64,000 bases of DNA, taken from NCBI GenBank assembly GCA_907165065.1, contig OU015530.1, positions 49,682,465 to 49,746,464 of the forward strand, in the 5' to 3' direction. Below the pieces are notes generated by a model that saw only the letters and a program-made list of their open reading frames with translations, was not told the DNA's origin and did no database searches. Origin of the DNA: Caprimulgus europaeus (lineage: Eukaryota > Chordata > Aves > Caprimulgiformes > Caprimulgidae). The stretch's first letter is position 1; every line of letters begins with the position of its first letter. The position numbers were made by a program, and so were the translations under genes. Shown here piece after piece: positions 11,598 through 24,080 of this stretch.

Positions 11598-14500
11598 GTG
11601 AGTAGTTGACATCCTTTCCTGGAAAACCTCATGTTACGGGGAGTATTTTGCAGTACTTCAGGTGGCGAAATTAAAAGGTTATTGATCTCTTGTTCATTAA
11701 CAATCTTATTACACTTTTGCTAGACTGGCTGCCTAATGCCCTGTCAAAATTCACACTTGGCTGCCTGTCATACATCTGCATACTTTCCAGCATCAGCCCT
11801 ATAGGATAATATGACATTTTTTTACTTTCTGTTTCAAACTGTTTTGCAATCTTGTCCTGTGATATTTATGCTTATCTGGAAGCAGTTGCATATCAGCGCT
11901 TATTGAGAGAGTCCCTAGACACACTTGAGTTGTACAAATGTTAAGGCCCCACACTTACAATAAATATTCTAACACTCATACAGTATTAATAATACAAATT
12001 CATAATATTTATAATACATCCCAGGGGAGAGGGAGGGAGGTTCGCTTGAGTGTATTACACATCATTTCAAAAAGATTTGGAAACAGCTGCTTTCTCTGCT
12101 AGCTCGTGGCAGCTGATGGATGCTGCTGCCATTGGAGATGGTGCTGTCTGACATCAGGTAATATATGTGCTGCTGAGGAGCTACAGCATCCCTCAGGATA
12201 CAGGGAGCTTGTGGCACGGTCGTTCAGTGTGATCCAATGCAAGTGCAAGTCATTAGCGCTGTAAGAATAGCAGTTGTAGGAAAACCAGTACACCCATTGC
12301 CAAATCTGATTATAATTTCACTTCTCAAAGTTTGTTGGAAGAAAACAGTTAGTGAGTCACACCTGCTGAAAAATACTGTGTCATTCTTATTTCCCCAAGG
12401 AAGATAAATTGCACTTCAATCAATGACAAATCAGAAACATCAGTCACCTTTGAGAGCAAAATCTTTGTAACCAGATGCCATATTTTTATTCTGAGTTCTA
12501 TTAGATTAACCCAAACCTTAGCTCTGATGCCTCTATTTTTTAAAAATAGTAAAGATACAGTAGCCAGTGAAACGTCCTATCAAGCATTTAGGATTAAGTT
12601 TTATGGCAAAGATCCTAAATGGAGTTAGGGCTTCAATCCTCTGAAAATCCTACCCTAAGTCTACATGAGGTTTCAGCTTCTAAAGGATGATATGATTATA
12701 AGCATCCACAACATCTGCTAGGTGATCCAGAAGACAGAGCTTTATATAAGCACAAGTAGTGAACAAATTCAGGCATTTTACCATTTTAAAATATCAGCCC
12801 CTTTCAGTTTAGAGAAAGGGGTTGTAGTCAGGATAGCAATATTCATTCTGGCCTTCTCTATCTTTTGACTAAACAACCTAGTTAAAATCGCTTTATAAGG
12901 TTCAAAAAGTATTTTAAAATAAAATGTGTTCTGCCAACTACACTCAAATTGGCTGCATGACCTCTTCTTGTCCCTAGGTCAGGCCGTAGGTCAAGGATGT
13001 CTCATTAAGTCTACCTGCAGGTAGTTTTAGACCTTTTAGCTTTAAATGTTGACCACCTCATGTTCCTCCTAATCCTCCCCATTATGCATTACTGTGTGCT
13101 TTTTAAGTAGGAAGAGTTAATACTGCATTATTTTTAGCTAAGCTAACAGGGTCCGGGTTAGAGTTTTATTTGATAACAGTTAAGATGCAGCAGCTGAGTG
13201 AGTTTGACAAAGAAGTATTTCAAAAAACACCAAAATGCAGTCTATGATAATTAATTACCTTGAAAAAATTCTAAACTACAGGACACCCAGAAAAAGTAGT
13301 TGTAGCTCCTGGGATATCAGTGAAATTGTAACCTAATTAATATATCACTGTGTATAGATAAGAACTAAACTAATGCCTTTATAATATCTTGTGGCCATGC
13401 TTATATGTGTTGCTCACGAGTTGCATCACAGAGTTGCAACGGCTCAGTCTTCTGTATTGAGATTGTAGTTGCATTTTCGTAGGAATTTAACATGTATAAA
13501 TTCTATCGCCATATAATTCGATTATGTGTAACTATTTTTCAGCAACCAACAGCTAACTCCGAAGCAGAGTAGGACAATTTAGCTATTACTCTTGGGGCGA
13601 GTTGAGTTTATTTGGGAGCCACAATATGCAGAGGTCTTCCCAAAATATCAAAGAATTTGAAGCCTACCAACTTAATTGAGTATGGTGCAAAAGTTCTGCA
13701 AAGTTCTATTTTCCCTCCCTTGTAAAGAGAATAAACATGTATAATTGTTTATAAAGTGTATACAAATCTTTCAAATAAGAGGATGGAGCATATAAATGTG
13801 GTGTTTTTCCATTTTGTTGTGAAGAGGTGACAGCTGATTCACTCATCCAGTTAGTTTTTCATAGAGACTTTGGACAGGGAGAAAGACAGGGAGAAAATAG
13901 TTTCCATAGGTGAAAAGGAGGACGTAGATGCTTCTTTTGCTGTTTTTATTATATTGCAGAGTGGGAAGAATTACTTAGCTGGAAACAATCAAGATATCAA
14001 GATAATAGTGTCCTAATACAAAATTAGTTTAAAAGTCCTATTTCTGCTGTGTTTGAAGGACAGATTTCAGAGAAAATATCTGAGCATTCTTTTTACCCAG
14101 ACCATCATGACATAGTTTTCCTCCACTGTGGAGATTGGGAACCACCCATGCAATTCCAATGCCCAAATTGCAGAAGCGGGAGTGTAGCAGATGTTACTCT
14201 TGCAAGCAGCAACTTGAATGTTCTCTTATTTTCTGTGCTGGCAGAGGATGAGAGGGTAAAGGTGATGAGAGAATTCAATTTTAAAAAATATTTTATTTTT
14301 TTTTCTAAACTGAAAAAGTGTAGAAAGGTGATATTATTTTTCACACCTGCCATGTATATGTGTGCGTATGTGTGCCATCACAAGTCACCAAAAGGATTAA
14401 TTAATCAGACAATTGAAAAGGGAAAACCTGTACCTGGCTTTCAGCATAGTGATGGTCCTGGAAATACCTATATATCTCCTTAGATTTATCACTGAGAAAG

Positions 14501-15600
14501 TCTTCTTGCTCTCCTTTTGTGCTAATCTCAGCTCTCAGTTCTTAATGCAGCCCTATAAAAACACAAACCTGTAATACATGCCTGATTTCAGCTGTAAAAG
14601 GTTTTTGTTCCTATAGTGGCCTCCCTTTGCTGAAAATCTGCTCTGTGTGAGCTTTCTCAGTGTGTAATTACTTGAGGATCTATAGGTAAAACTACTATAT
14701 GAAAACTCCATGGTGAGTCCTTTCATAAATCAGAGGAGGCTTTGGTGCAATTGATTTGATGATGCAGTTCACTCTAGGGGCTGTGCATGGTGGAGTCTAA
14801 TGAAGAATATTGAAAAGGTTACAGAACTTTCTTGCTTTGTGTGCTTTTTGTCTTGAGGCTGATACTTGAGTGGTAGAAACAGTCAAGTTATTAAAACCCA
14901 CATATTTAGTTCTATTTAAAATACAAATCTCTTTAATTTTGTTTCAAAACACATTTGTCCATGTTTTTTCTTTTGGCAGTGCAAAAATTATATCTAGATA
15001 ACTATTACTGGTTTCTGTTTCTCAGACTAATTAATGGTTTTTCTCATGCACTTAGTGCAAAACTATGCAAAAATCCAATTTAGACCTGCATTGTACTGAA
15101 GGTGTTGATGAAAGAACACACTTCTCAGATATACTTTGGCTACTATTACTTATTTCTAATGTTTTCCTTCCATCTCCCCTCCCTTACAAGGACTTACCAT
15201 AGCTTGCCCGAGTTCTGCATTGCACTGAGGGCAACATTTAAGCCAGGATGCATTGCAGGAAAATGAGTAACAGCAAACAATTTTCAATATGGCATTTTAG
15301 CATTAAATTCTCTTAAGGCCTGTGTTATTTCTCTGTTAAGAAAAACCAAGGACAATGTTATTCTAGACCAGACCAGTGTTCCCACAAAATATCAGTGAAG
15401 CTCTTTCTGAGGAGGACAGGGCGTGTAGCTCGACATTCCTGCAAGCAGGAAAGCTTTCCTCCAGTGCATGTGTTTCTGTTTTTTTCTGTATCAATCTTTC
15501 TAGAATTATATGTTTGGAATGAAATAAAATATACTGTAACACTAACTTGAATTTCTTAATTTGGTTAAAAAGATTTATATTTCCTTCAATGTTTCCTTTG
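11598..15600. other. Unique noncoding DNA with conserved-element character at its start
   Basis: No repeat family is recognised. The part to about 12300 is free of transposon signatures and simple repeats and contains several homeodomain-like ATTA/TAAT cores. A perfect 14-bp palindrome CTACCTGCAGGTAG lies at 13011-13024. The longest open frame in the window (144 codons, 14049-14483, plus strand) lies here. It has no recognisable domain and an AT-driven Phe/Lys-rich middle, so I do not call it a gene. Confidence 0.55.
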
Positions 15601-15660
15601 CTGTTTTGGTTTGGTTTAGGGTTTTTGGTTTGGTTTTTAGGTTGTTGGTTTTGGTTTTTT
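15601..15660 (+). repeat. G/T-rich low-complexity tract
   Basis: About 60 bp composed almost only of G and T on the plus strand, with nine separate GG or GGG runs spaced by T-rich loops. The complementary strand gives an artefactual Asn/Gln/Lys/Pro-rich open frame (15363-15665). Two-tier G-quadruplex formation is possible on the plus strand. Confidence 0.85.
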
Positions 15661-17483
15661 CCCAAAGTAGCAGAAAAGATTAAGGCTGTCTTATTCTGAT
15701 TTGGTTAAATAAATCTTTAGATAGCTTTAGATAGATAAGTGTTCAGCTTATGGCACAAAGGCAAACACCATTGCACTCATAGTTATTTTTATACAGCAAT
15801 CATGTTGTACCAGAAATAATAATCTCCTGGTAAACTAATTTCAAAATTATGATAATGACATTGATCTCCTTTCTAAAGTGCTTTGAGATTTACTGATGAA
15901 CGTCTAGATGCAAGGAATCATCAAAAGCATTCATGTACAGAAATTCCAAATAAAATTATCAGAAAAATTAGGTTCCAAAGTTTAGTACTGCTATGGAAAT
16001 TCTCTGTTCTGCCATTACCATCAGTAGAGAGTGAAAATGAACAGGAAAATAAGCAAGACCAACAAAGTAACCCTATGTGTGAGCCCCCTCTGCTGCCTTC
16101 GACTGCCATTACCTAGCAAGCCTGTTCCCAAGATCCCTACAGAGCGTATGTCGCAGGTTCAAGGAGAAGCAAAAAGGCTGTGAAAGACGTAGTGGTTGGA
16201 ATGGGGGTTAAATTTACTCAAGAGACGTCAAACTGGGAAGGGATAATTTTTTTTGTTTTCACCCAAAACTCTAAAATAAGTTTCTAAGAAATAAAATATT
16301 TTATTAACTTTATTAAAGGTAATAATGTTTGTTTTCAAAGTTGTAACTATTCTTTTCAGAATTTCATAAAACATAAAACAATATTCAAAATATAGAAAGA
16401 CCTTTGCATTTATGCAACTTTAACAGAAAACTTTAATTTCACTGTCTTTGAAAATAATCTCTTCTCTGCTAAGATTTTAAATGCTACGTTTCCAATATCA
16501 AAGTTTTCATAATGAAAGTGCAGGTGTTAGGGTTTATACTCTGCAGCCTCGCAGCTTCTTTGCTCATTTTCACCTGCTCAGCAGGAGAAGAGAGTGGGAG
16601 TGAGTGCTACAACAAGAACTATAGCACATTATACCTTTTGTGCAGAAGTATTGATATCTAGGCAAGGCAGTGAAGGATCAAGCCCCCTGGGAGGTATCCA
16701 GGAAAAGACATACACTGAAAGTTGTGCTCCTTCAGTTGAAGTGGGAGGTGGGTTGCTCATGAAAGTTATCTTTCAAACTAGATATAAAATGTAGCATCTA
16801 TGGCTAGAAATGAGACCATGACATATTTTGCAGTTCTTGGGTGTGCTGTTTTATAATTGATGGCAATATGAGCCACAATACAAGTGTAAATGCTGTTTTA
16901 CTAATTCTGCAGAATTACTATCTGTTTATATTTTTACTTTCCCAGTTCAATTCCTGATATGCACTGAAGAAAAAACAATTTCTTATTTTGATTAAGACAT
17001 GAAGGAAATAGGAAGGAATGCCATGTATAAGTACATCTGTATGTCTGTGTATCTGCTATAATATCTAACATCTGTCCTCTGATTTGGTATGAATGAACTA
17101 CCATAGAAAAGCTACAAGTGGACAGACATACTTAGATGGGCAAAGAAATGATAAACCATTTACTTTGTTTGAACAATAGAAAACCAATGGAAGGAGGAAA
17201 ATACAGGGCTAGGTTGCCCACTTCTTCAACTAATGAGCTGTGGTGTTAACAGTGTAGGGATAGTGACAGCAGATTTGAGGGAGGAAGATGAAACTGGGAG
17301 GACCACAGGAACTGGAGCAAACAACGCTGCTGCATGCCAGCAGGTGGAAAGTGCTGTCATTCCAAGGAAGCCTGTCCTGAACTGCTGTGTCATTCCCTGA
17401 AGGCTGGAGATGTTACCTGGAGTTTAGAGACACTGGGATTCACTGAGAGAGCTTTTGCAGAGCAAGGTAAAGCTTGTTCAGAG
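15661..17483. other. Unique noncoding DNA, no gene seen
   Basis: AT-rich sequence with no recognised repeat and no supported coding frame. Overlapping open frames on opposite strands at 15883-16116 are unrecognisable. Confidence 0.6.
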
Positions 17484-17687
17484 ATGATAGAGTGGTTTGG
17501 GTTGGAAGGGACCTTTAAAGGTCATCTAGTCCAACCCCCCTGCAGTAAGCAGGGATATCTTCAGCTAGATCAGGTTGCTCAGAGCCCTGTTCAACCTGAC
17601 CTTGAATGTTTACAGCTATGGGGCATCTACCACCACTTTGGGCAACCTGTTCCTGTGTTTCACCACTTTTAGTGTAAAAAAAATTCT
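17484..17687 (-). mobile_element. CR1 LINE 3' fragment, antisense
   Basis: It starts with a slightly mutated CR1 terminus (ATGATAGAGTGGTTTGGG) and continues with GTTGGAAGGGACCTTTAAAG, CATCTAGTCCAACCCCCCTG and the block for GATCAGGTTGCTCAGAGCCC. It runs to the GGCAACCTGTTCC segment and ends near 17687. It is about 204 bp of 3' untranslated sequence with no coding remnant on the sense strand. The plus-strand open frame 17334-17672 crosses it antisense and is an artefact. Confidence 0.93.
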
Positions 17688-20600
17688 ACAACTTTAAAAT
17701 AATAAAAAAATAGGTTATGTAAGCTTACGTTCTCAGAGGGACTATAGAGAGACTCAAGGCAAAACATATGCTGTTAAACTGTGAAAGTGACTATGTTGTA
17801 CCTACCTGGAACTAACCCGCCTGAATAACCCTGGAGATGCTGTTTTAAAGTAGACTTTACATTTTCTTCTAAAGAATTGTGTAGGTTTGCTCTAAATTGT
17901 TAAATAGTTGCTCTATATCAATTTGCAAGCTGCTGTACTTTGACAGTGTATGACTGTGTGGAATGCTTACATAGCCTTCAAGATGAAAAGGATACTTGGG
18001 CTCTATCTGAAGGTCAATGGTAATATTTGTCAAGACTTGTGTGGGCTTTGGTTTAGATTAAGCTGTTGTTCATAAGTAGTCAAAATAAGGAAATCTGTGC
18101 CATTGCTTGGCAAAATTTAGCACTTCTGTGTGTCTTGGGAACTCTTTCATTGCTTAACACACATAGGTACCAAAAATGAGGTCAAGGTTCTATAATCTCA
18201 TTTGGATGTATCTGCCGTTAGCTGAAAGCCTTGAAATTGTTATGCTGGGAAACTCGTGGCAATAAAGTGTCAAGCTGTCTTACGTAAAACTTTCAGCAAA
18301 TTGGGAATCCATCACAACTGCTTAAGAAAACTCTTTGAAGGCTACTGTTGACCTTGGATTTATAACTGTCATGTTTTTGACATTCCCTTTCTTATTTAAG
18401 GTGTATATTCGCTTTGCACTGTCTTCATCACAAATACGAGCTGAGATTGATGAGACCCATCCATTAATTCCAGCTTTTTTTCATGACATGTCTTACGCAT
18501 CTCCTGTCCCATCTCCAGCCTGTGCTTTTCATATTAAGTAATAGCCTGAACTTGTATAAAAGCACTTAACTTGCAGAGATACAAGAGGAATTTGGTCTTT
18601 TTAGATAATATAGCTTAACCTCTTGATTTTTAAATGTGATTCTTTCAGGCATGCAAAGTGGTGATTCTTCTATTTACTTGCTGAAAGTCAGTGGAACTTG
18701 TGCTAAATTTGAGGCAGTGCCTAAGTCCTTTGAAGGGCTGGGATCAGGGTCCTCATTACCTTGCCAAATTAAGTCTGCAGTAATCTGTGACTTGACTCCC
18801 ATCCTGTTTTGCAACTAGAGTGAGTAGTATTGAGTTTAGTATTGCTATTCCTCTTCTAAACTTGTCTCGGACATCTATCCTGAAGGCTCATTAATTAGGT
18901 AACATAACTGAGCTAAAACAAGAGTCCTTCTTTTGTTATACCTGCTGCAGGATGCACTTTAGTGCGTGTCCATAAGGAAAATCTGCTTACTCCTGAATCT
19001 GGAAACAACACAAACAGGGGACACAATGAAATGACTATAAAGAAAATAATATAGCAGTCAAAAAAGGCAAGGTATCTTCCTCATCTTAATGATGATACCC
19101 TCATCTTAAGTCACTGCAGAATCTGAAGGGCACTTCTGGGATAGGTTTAGTAAAGGATTGCAGGTACAGTTGCTTTAGTACAGTAAATCTGCCATTTTTG
19201 TTTTCTGACCTGTCGATAAATACTTTTTTGTAAAAGCTGATGGGAAGCAACCACTGTGCTGTTAGTGAGCTAGATGTGCTAATAGTGGCACAACCTGCTA
19301 GGCTGCAGGGCAAATAAAATGCTGGTTTTAGGAACACGTTCTTCACCTTTTTCTTAGGTGAAAAAGGAAATCCTGGCTGACCAGAGCACAAAAAAGGTGA
19401 GTGTAGGGAAATTGCTTTTATGTCACCTCAGTTCACCTATTTGATATTTTTCTGCAGAGAGTTAAACAAGGCCTTTAGAAGGGCCTAAAAGGGGAAATGG
19501 AGCAAGGGAAGCTGAGCACAGCCTGGAAGACGTCACTAGTGATAGCAACAGGGTTGTTATTAATTGGGGAAGCCCTCTGGCCTGGGTCTATCTAGCCTGA
19601 AAAATTGTAATCTTTCCAGTCTGAACCTATAATCACATAAACACTAAAGCACATAAATGTCTGGGTAGTGGCATGAGGCTAGGAGCTGCCAGAAGTGGCC
19701 AGTCCTTAGTGAAAAAGACCCTTAGAGCATGTTCCAGTTTTGCATCTTGCAGACAGAAAACTGTATGGAGGGTTAGGTTGGGAGAAACATGCGTACACAC
19801 CTTTATCTTATTTACCCCCTTGACATGCTGTGCACCATTGGTGGGTAAATACTGGTTTTTTACACGTCAAAGGGGTTTTAAAAGTGCCAAGTAGAGTGGT
19901 AATTCATACTAACATGGTGTGGAGAGCTGGTAGCTGCTGCTCTGACACCCAGACTAGCCACTTGCTGAGGTAACCAGATTGGTAAATGAGAACATGCAAA
20001 AGAAGAGCTATGGTATTAGGACAGTTTAGGTGGCTTTTTTCTCAACATGTTTAATTTTACAAAATCTGGAAGGAAAGTTGGTTTGTTTTTTTATTTTTTT
20101 TTTAAGACAAAAACTCTGCCAGAGTTGCTATGTAAACAAAACAAAAAATGTTTTACTCGGCAAAGGAGTAACTTTATAGATGCAATTAATTTTGTTTCTT
20201 AAAGTACATTTTCCAGAGGTTTTGGACATCCTTAGGTAGCTTAAAAGGAAGGAATGAAAGGAGATGGAGTGGTGCAGTAAAGGAAGAATTAACAGGAAAG
20301 TGTGTATCTATTAAGCACATAATATCATAGCACTAATCCTACCATTGGACCTATGTGCAGGACCAAGTGTTTGTGCCTGTTCAGAACCATGGGATAACAA
20401 TCAAAAGGTATTGTGTTTTGTTGTGTTTGTAGACTGCACCCGAGAGATTCATTCTTTTTCTCCTCCCGGCTTTGGTAAGCCAGCCAAGCTCTGCCTGGGC
20501 TGAACACTGGGTGTTGCATGTGTGCATAAGCACGAAGCAAAAGCTTAGTTATTGTCTATATTATCTCTGTGCGCTGGGCTGTGATTTTTCATTTTGTAGC

Positions 20601-21276
20601 TCTGTCACAAATTGGTGTGCTTGAACTGGTGACACAAAGGAAAGGATTTGGACACGTATTGGCATGGGTTTCATTAGCCACTGCAGTGCCCTCGTCTGAG
20701 CTGCTTTCACAGATAAATCCTGTATTCTTGCCCCACAAGTAAGCAACAGAATAATTCTTTAGGGGTGTATTCTGTGTAATCGCCATATGGGAACAGTCAC
20801 ATCTTATTTCATTTTACAACAAGCGCTTTGTTGTGCTAAATGCTTTCCTTTCCAGGGAGGTAGGAAGAGGGAAAATAGCTTTTCTTTGATTTTTAAGGTT
20901 AAAAATGCTACACATCTATATCAAGATACAGAATCACTAAATAGATTTACAACCTGGAAACCCTGCTTTGGTTTAGCAGCAGCTTCACTGGCTGTTGTAT
21001 TGATGCCCTTCAGCTTCCATAATTTCAGTGAAAGAGAAAGGCTCCTCATACCTTGTAGGATTTTGGGGGATGGGCCAAATGAAAGGTTGATGTCAGAAAA
21101 GGAGTTTTTCCTGTGTGGGGCAGGTCAGTGAAACTGAACATCCTAGTAGGAGAAGAACATAGAAAAGGCATCATGAAATTATTGAGCTGCTGCCCAGAAT
21201 CTGAAGTGCTTTGGATGTTAGTCACATTTCATCCCTCAGCTATTTTTATTCTGTCTGGTCATTTATATATATATTT
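17688..21276. other. Unique noncoding DNA, no gene seen
   Basis: No gene is supported. A weak ancient-repeat-like segment lies at 18676-18745, where the pattern resembles a low-copy sauropsid repeat; see findings. Partly duplicated words (CCTCATCTTAA twice) occur at 19079-19109. Open frames at 20325-20786 on the minus strand are short and unrecognised. Confidence 0.55.
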
Positions 21277-21296
21277 TTATTATTATTATTATTATT
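21277..21296. repeat. (TTA)n microsatellite
   Basis: About six to seven copies of a TTA/ATT trinucleotide, preceded by a short TA-rich run. Confidence 0.9.
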
Positions 21297-23829
21297 TTTA
21301 GCACAAAGGCTGTATTTACTTTGTTTTTGCGGCTATTAACACAGTTCCAGAGACAGCACAAACTGGGAGCTCTGAGGCTGCGTTTCTGCAGTCACTCTTG
21401 GCATCAAAGGCAGCGTGAGCTGTTCCCACTCTTCTCCTCTTCAACTCCATCTGTTTATTCCATTTATCTCCAACTGTTCACTCCAGGGGTGGCTCCTCAG
21501 TTGTGCCACTGCCACTTTTTGCAGAGCTACAGATGAACTGGTTGACCTCAGTTGAATTAAAAATTTGCTTAGTCCTTTTATTTAATTCTTTAACAGGATA
21601 AGTTGTAAGTTGAGTTTCTGAATCTGTCTCACCACAAGGCCGCACAGACAAACAGAACAGCAGGATTGAGGGATGAAGGCAGGAGGGAAGAACCACACTG
21701 GCCTGTTTTACCTCCTTGAAATGTGTCCTGAAACTGTGACCTGAAGCACAGTCAAGTGTCAGGACCAAGACAGTCATCGAGCCTTGTGCCCGAGACCTTC
21801 GCTTCCCTTTTCAAAATGATTAGAGATAAATATGAGACCAAACTGTGCTTTCCAATGCATTCTTAGCACCTTCCCAGGACTGCAGAGAAGGTGAATAGGT
21901 ATTTAGGGATGGAGCTTGGCTTATTGTTAGGTTCAGCTTTTAAACTGCCTTCTACCCTTCTGTGCAATATATTCCAATTTCTCTTTATTTGTATCCAGTA
22001 CTTTGTGAGATTGCCTTTATCATCTGATTGTTATCCCTTTCTTAGCTGTGCAGGAACAAATTTTGGCTTTCTTTGCTGGCTCACCTTTTAACTTCTCTTG
22101 TTCCTGTGCTGTTTGTCTTTTTCACACTGAATGCTGATGAGGTACTATTTGGTCTGTCTTCAGCAGTCATTTTCTGGGTAATTTCTTTAAGCAGCAAACA
22201 CTAATTCCTCCTACTCTTTAAAGTGCCATATGGGATCAGATTACCAGATTAAACATGAATCCATTTTTGGATGGCATTTCTGTCCCATGCTAATTCTATT
22301 AAAATTATTGACTATCTGGCCGAAAATACTGCCTTGTAAAGACTGACACACAGCTATTTTCAGGCCAGAACAAGAAGGGCAAAGGGCTACTTTCAAATTT
22401 TGTTTCTAACATCTTTATTGAAAAGTTTGGATTTATGTGAACATATTGCCAATTGGATTGCATTTGTTCACGTTAACAGGCACTGCTACAAATACAAAAA
22501 TATGTTTTTAGCAGTTAACCTCTGAAGAAGCATTTCCAATCCCAGCTGATGCATGCAATAATTTTGAAAGATCTTGTGGGGAGCCTCAGCAAGAGAATGT
22601 GGCCCTAGTGACTATTGTCATCATTCACAGAGTAAAGCTGCATGCGTTTTAGGAGCAGATGATAGTTCACAGGTTGATATTTGATAGCCTTAACAGAGAT
22701 GGATGTTTGTTAAAAGAACTAGTACAAGGACCATCTTTAAAGGAATAACACTTTTCTTCTGGCTGAATATTTCTAATGTATTAATACATAGTGGGTAGAC
22801 TGGGTTTGATAGTCAGGGAGGACCAGCCTGGTAGTAACTGGGTACTTTGTGTTATTCTCTCTTGCCAGTTTTATGTTTATTTGGTGAGACTGAGTAATGC
22901 ATGGCTCAATGACATCGTTCCCGCTCTGAAAAGAAAGAATGTACTATATTTAGTCCATGGATGAAAGGCATCTGCCTGTTTTCCATACTCAACCCATTGG
23001 CTCTCCTCTCCCCTTCCCAATAGGTTGTATAGTGCAGTGTATGGGAATTCCTTCACACTGGAGGTTTCTATGGAACAAGGGACCAACTCCATCAGCCAAA
23101 AATGGTATAAATAAGATTTAAAATCATTAGCATGGCTTCTGCCATTATGCTCTGAGCAGATATTGTAAACTTGCAGGGTTTGATTTGTCATTTGCACTGG
23201 TGCAAAATTGGCCATGACTGCTAGAAAACAATTGACTGTTCCTTCACAGCTGTTTTCTAATTACATTAGAATACTGCAGCATCTAATGCAGCTGCTCAGC
23301 CATGGTGTAGACCTGCCTTCTCCCAGAGGGACCTTTCCGGAGCAGCCACACTTGCTTTGAGGTGAAATCTATAGCAGAGGTGGCTTGTACAGAGGTAGCA
23401 GTGGCTCTTCAGTCATGGCCAATTCATTTCTTTCCTGGGAAGCCATCCTGCAGAACAGCCAACTGCAGAAAAGTTAGAGCTTAGAAAAAACAAGTCATCT
23501 CACATCATGCTGGCACACAGCCCAGAAGCTTGTAAAAATGCAACTTCATCAAACAAAAAGGAGTTACCTGAAAAGGAACAGAACAGAAAATAAAATGCCT
23601 TCCTGGTTCTAATTGTGACGTTCCTGTGTTTCATATGCTATATGCAGCCCTTGTTACCCTGTCTCCGGTGCGATGTGATGGAACTGTAGAGCTGCAGAGA
23701 AGGTGACAGCCTGAGCAGAGGAATTGTACAGTTTCTCTACAGGCAGAGACTGAATGCACCCAAACTCTTCACTCTGGGGGAAAAAGGAGTCTCGCAGTGC
23801 TCATGGCACTGTGAACAGCAAAGGTGCGA
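21297..23829. other. Unique noncoding DNA, no gene seen
   Basis: Non-repetitive sequence. The open frame at 22877-23215 (minus, 112 codons) has no recognisable motif. The last hundred bases may be the degraded upstream part of the ancient LINE relic that follows. Confidence 0.55.
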
Positions 23830-24080
23830 AAAGGTGTACAAAATTATAAATGATCCAGAGGATGAAGAGGGAAGATCATCCCCTGTTACCACAAAACAAA
23901 AGTAGGGGCACCCTGAAATTACCAGGCAGCAGAAAGGCACTTTTTCTTGATAATGAAAAACAAATTGGGGAATTTATTGCTACAAGATGTTTTGGATCCC
24001 ACACGTTTAAAGAGGTTTAAGAAATGATTAGACAAATCTAAGACAGAAAGATGCATAAAAAGTTATTAAATGCAATGGTC
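23830..24080 (+). mobile_element. Ancient CR1/L3-clade LINE relic, sense
   Basis: This resembles the last part of ORF2 and the 3' end of old CR1/L3-type LINEs. In order there is a block like 'gtataaaattataaatgat' (23834-23852), one like 'aggggcacc-tgaaatt-aggcagcag' (23903-23932), and one like 'attgctacaagatgtt' (23974-23991). After these comes 'gtttaaagaggtttaagaa-gattagacaaat' (24005-24037). The order and spacing match the family. It is riddled with substitutions and stops, so it is much older than the other CR1 copies here. It has no coding capacity. The exact subfamily cannot be set without alignment. Confidence 0.7.

Noticed and set aside
14049-14483. 144-codon open frame, plus strand, longest in the window
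   Set aside because: No domain, an AT-driven Phe/Lys-rich middle, an overlapping open frame on the other strand, and a length expected about once by chance in 64 kb of six-frame AT-rich DNA.
15363-15665. 100-codon minus-strand open frame starting with a Gln/Asn/Lys/Pro-rich segment
   Set aside because: The N-terminal part is only the complement of the G/T-rich simple repeat.
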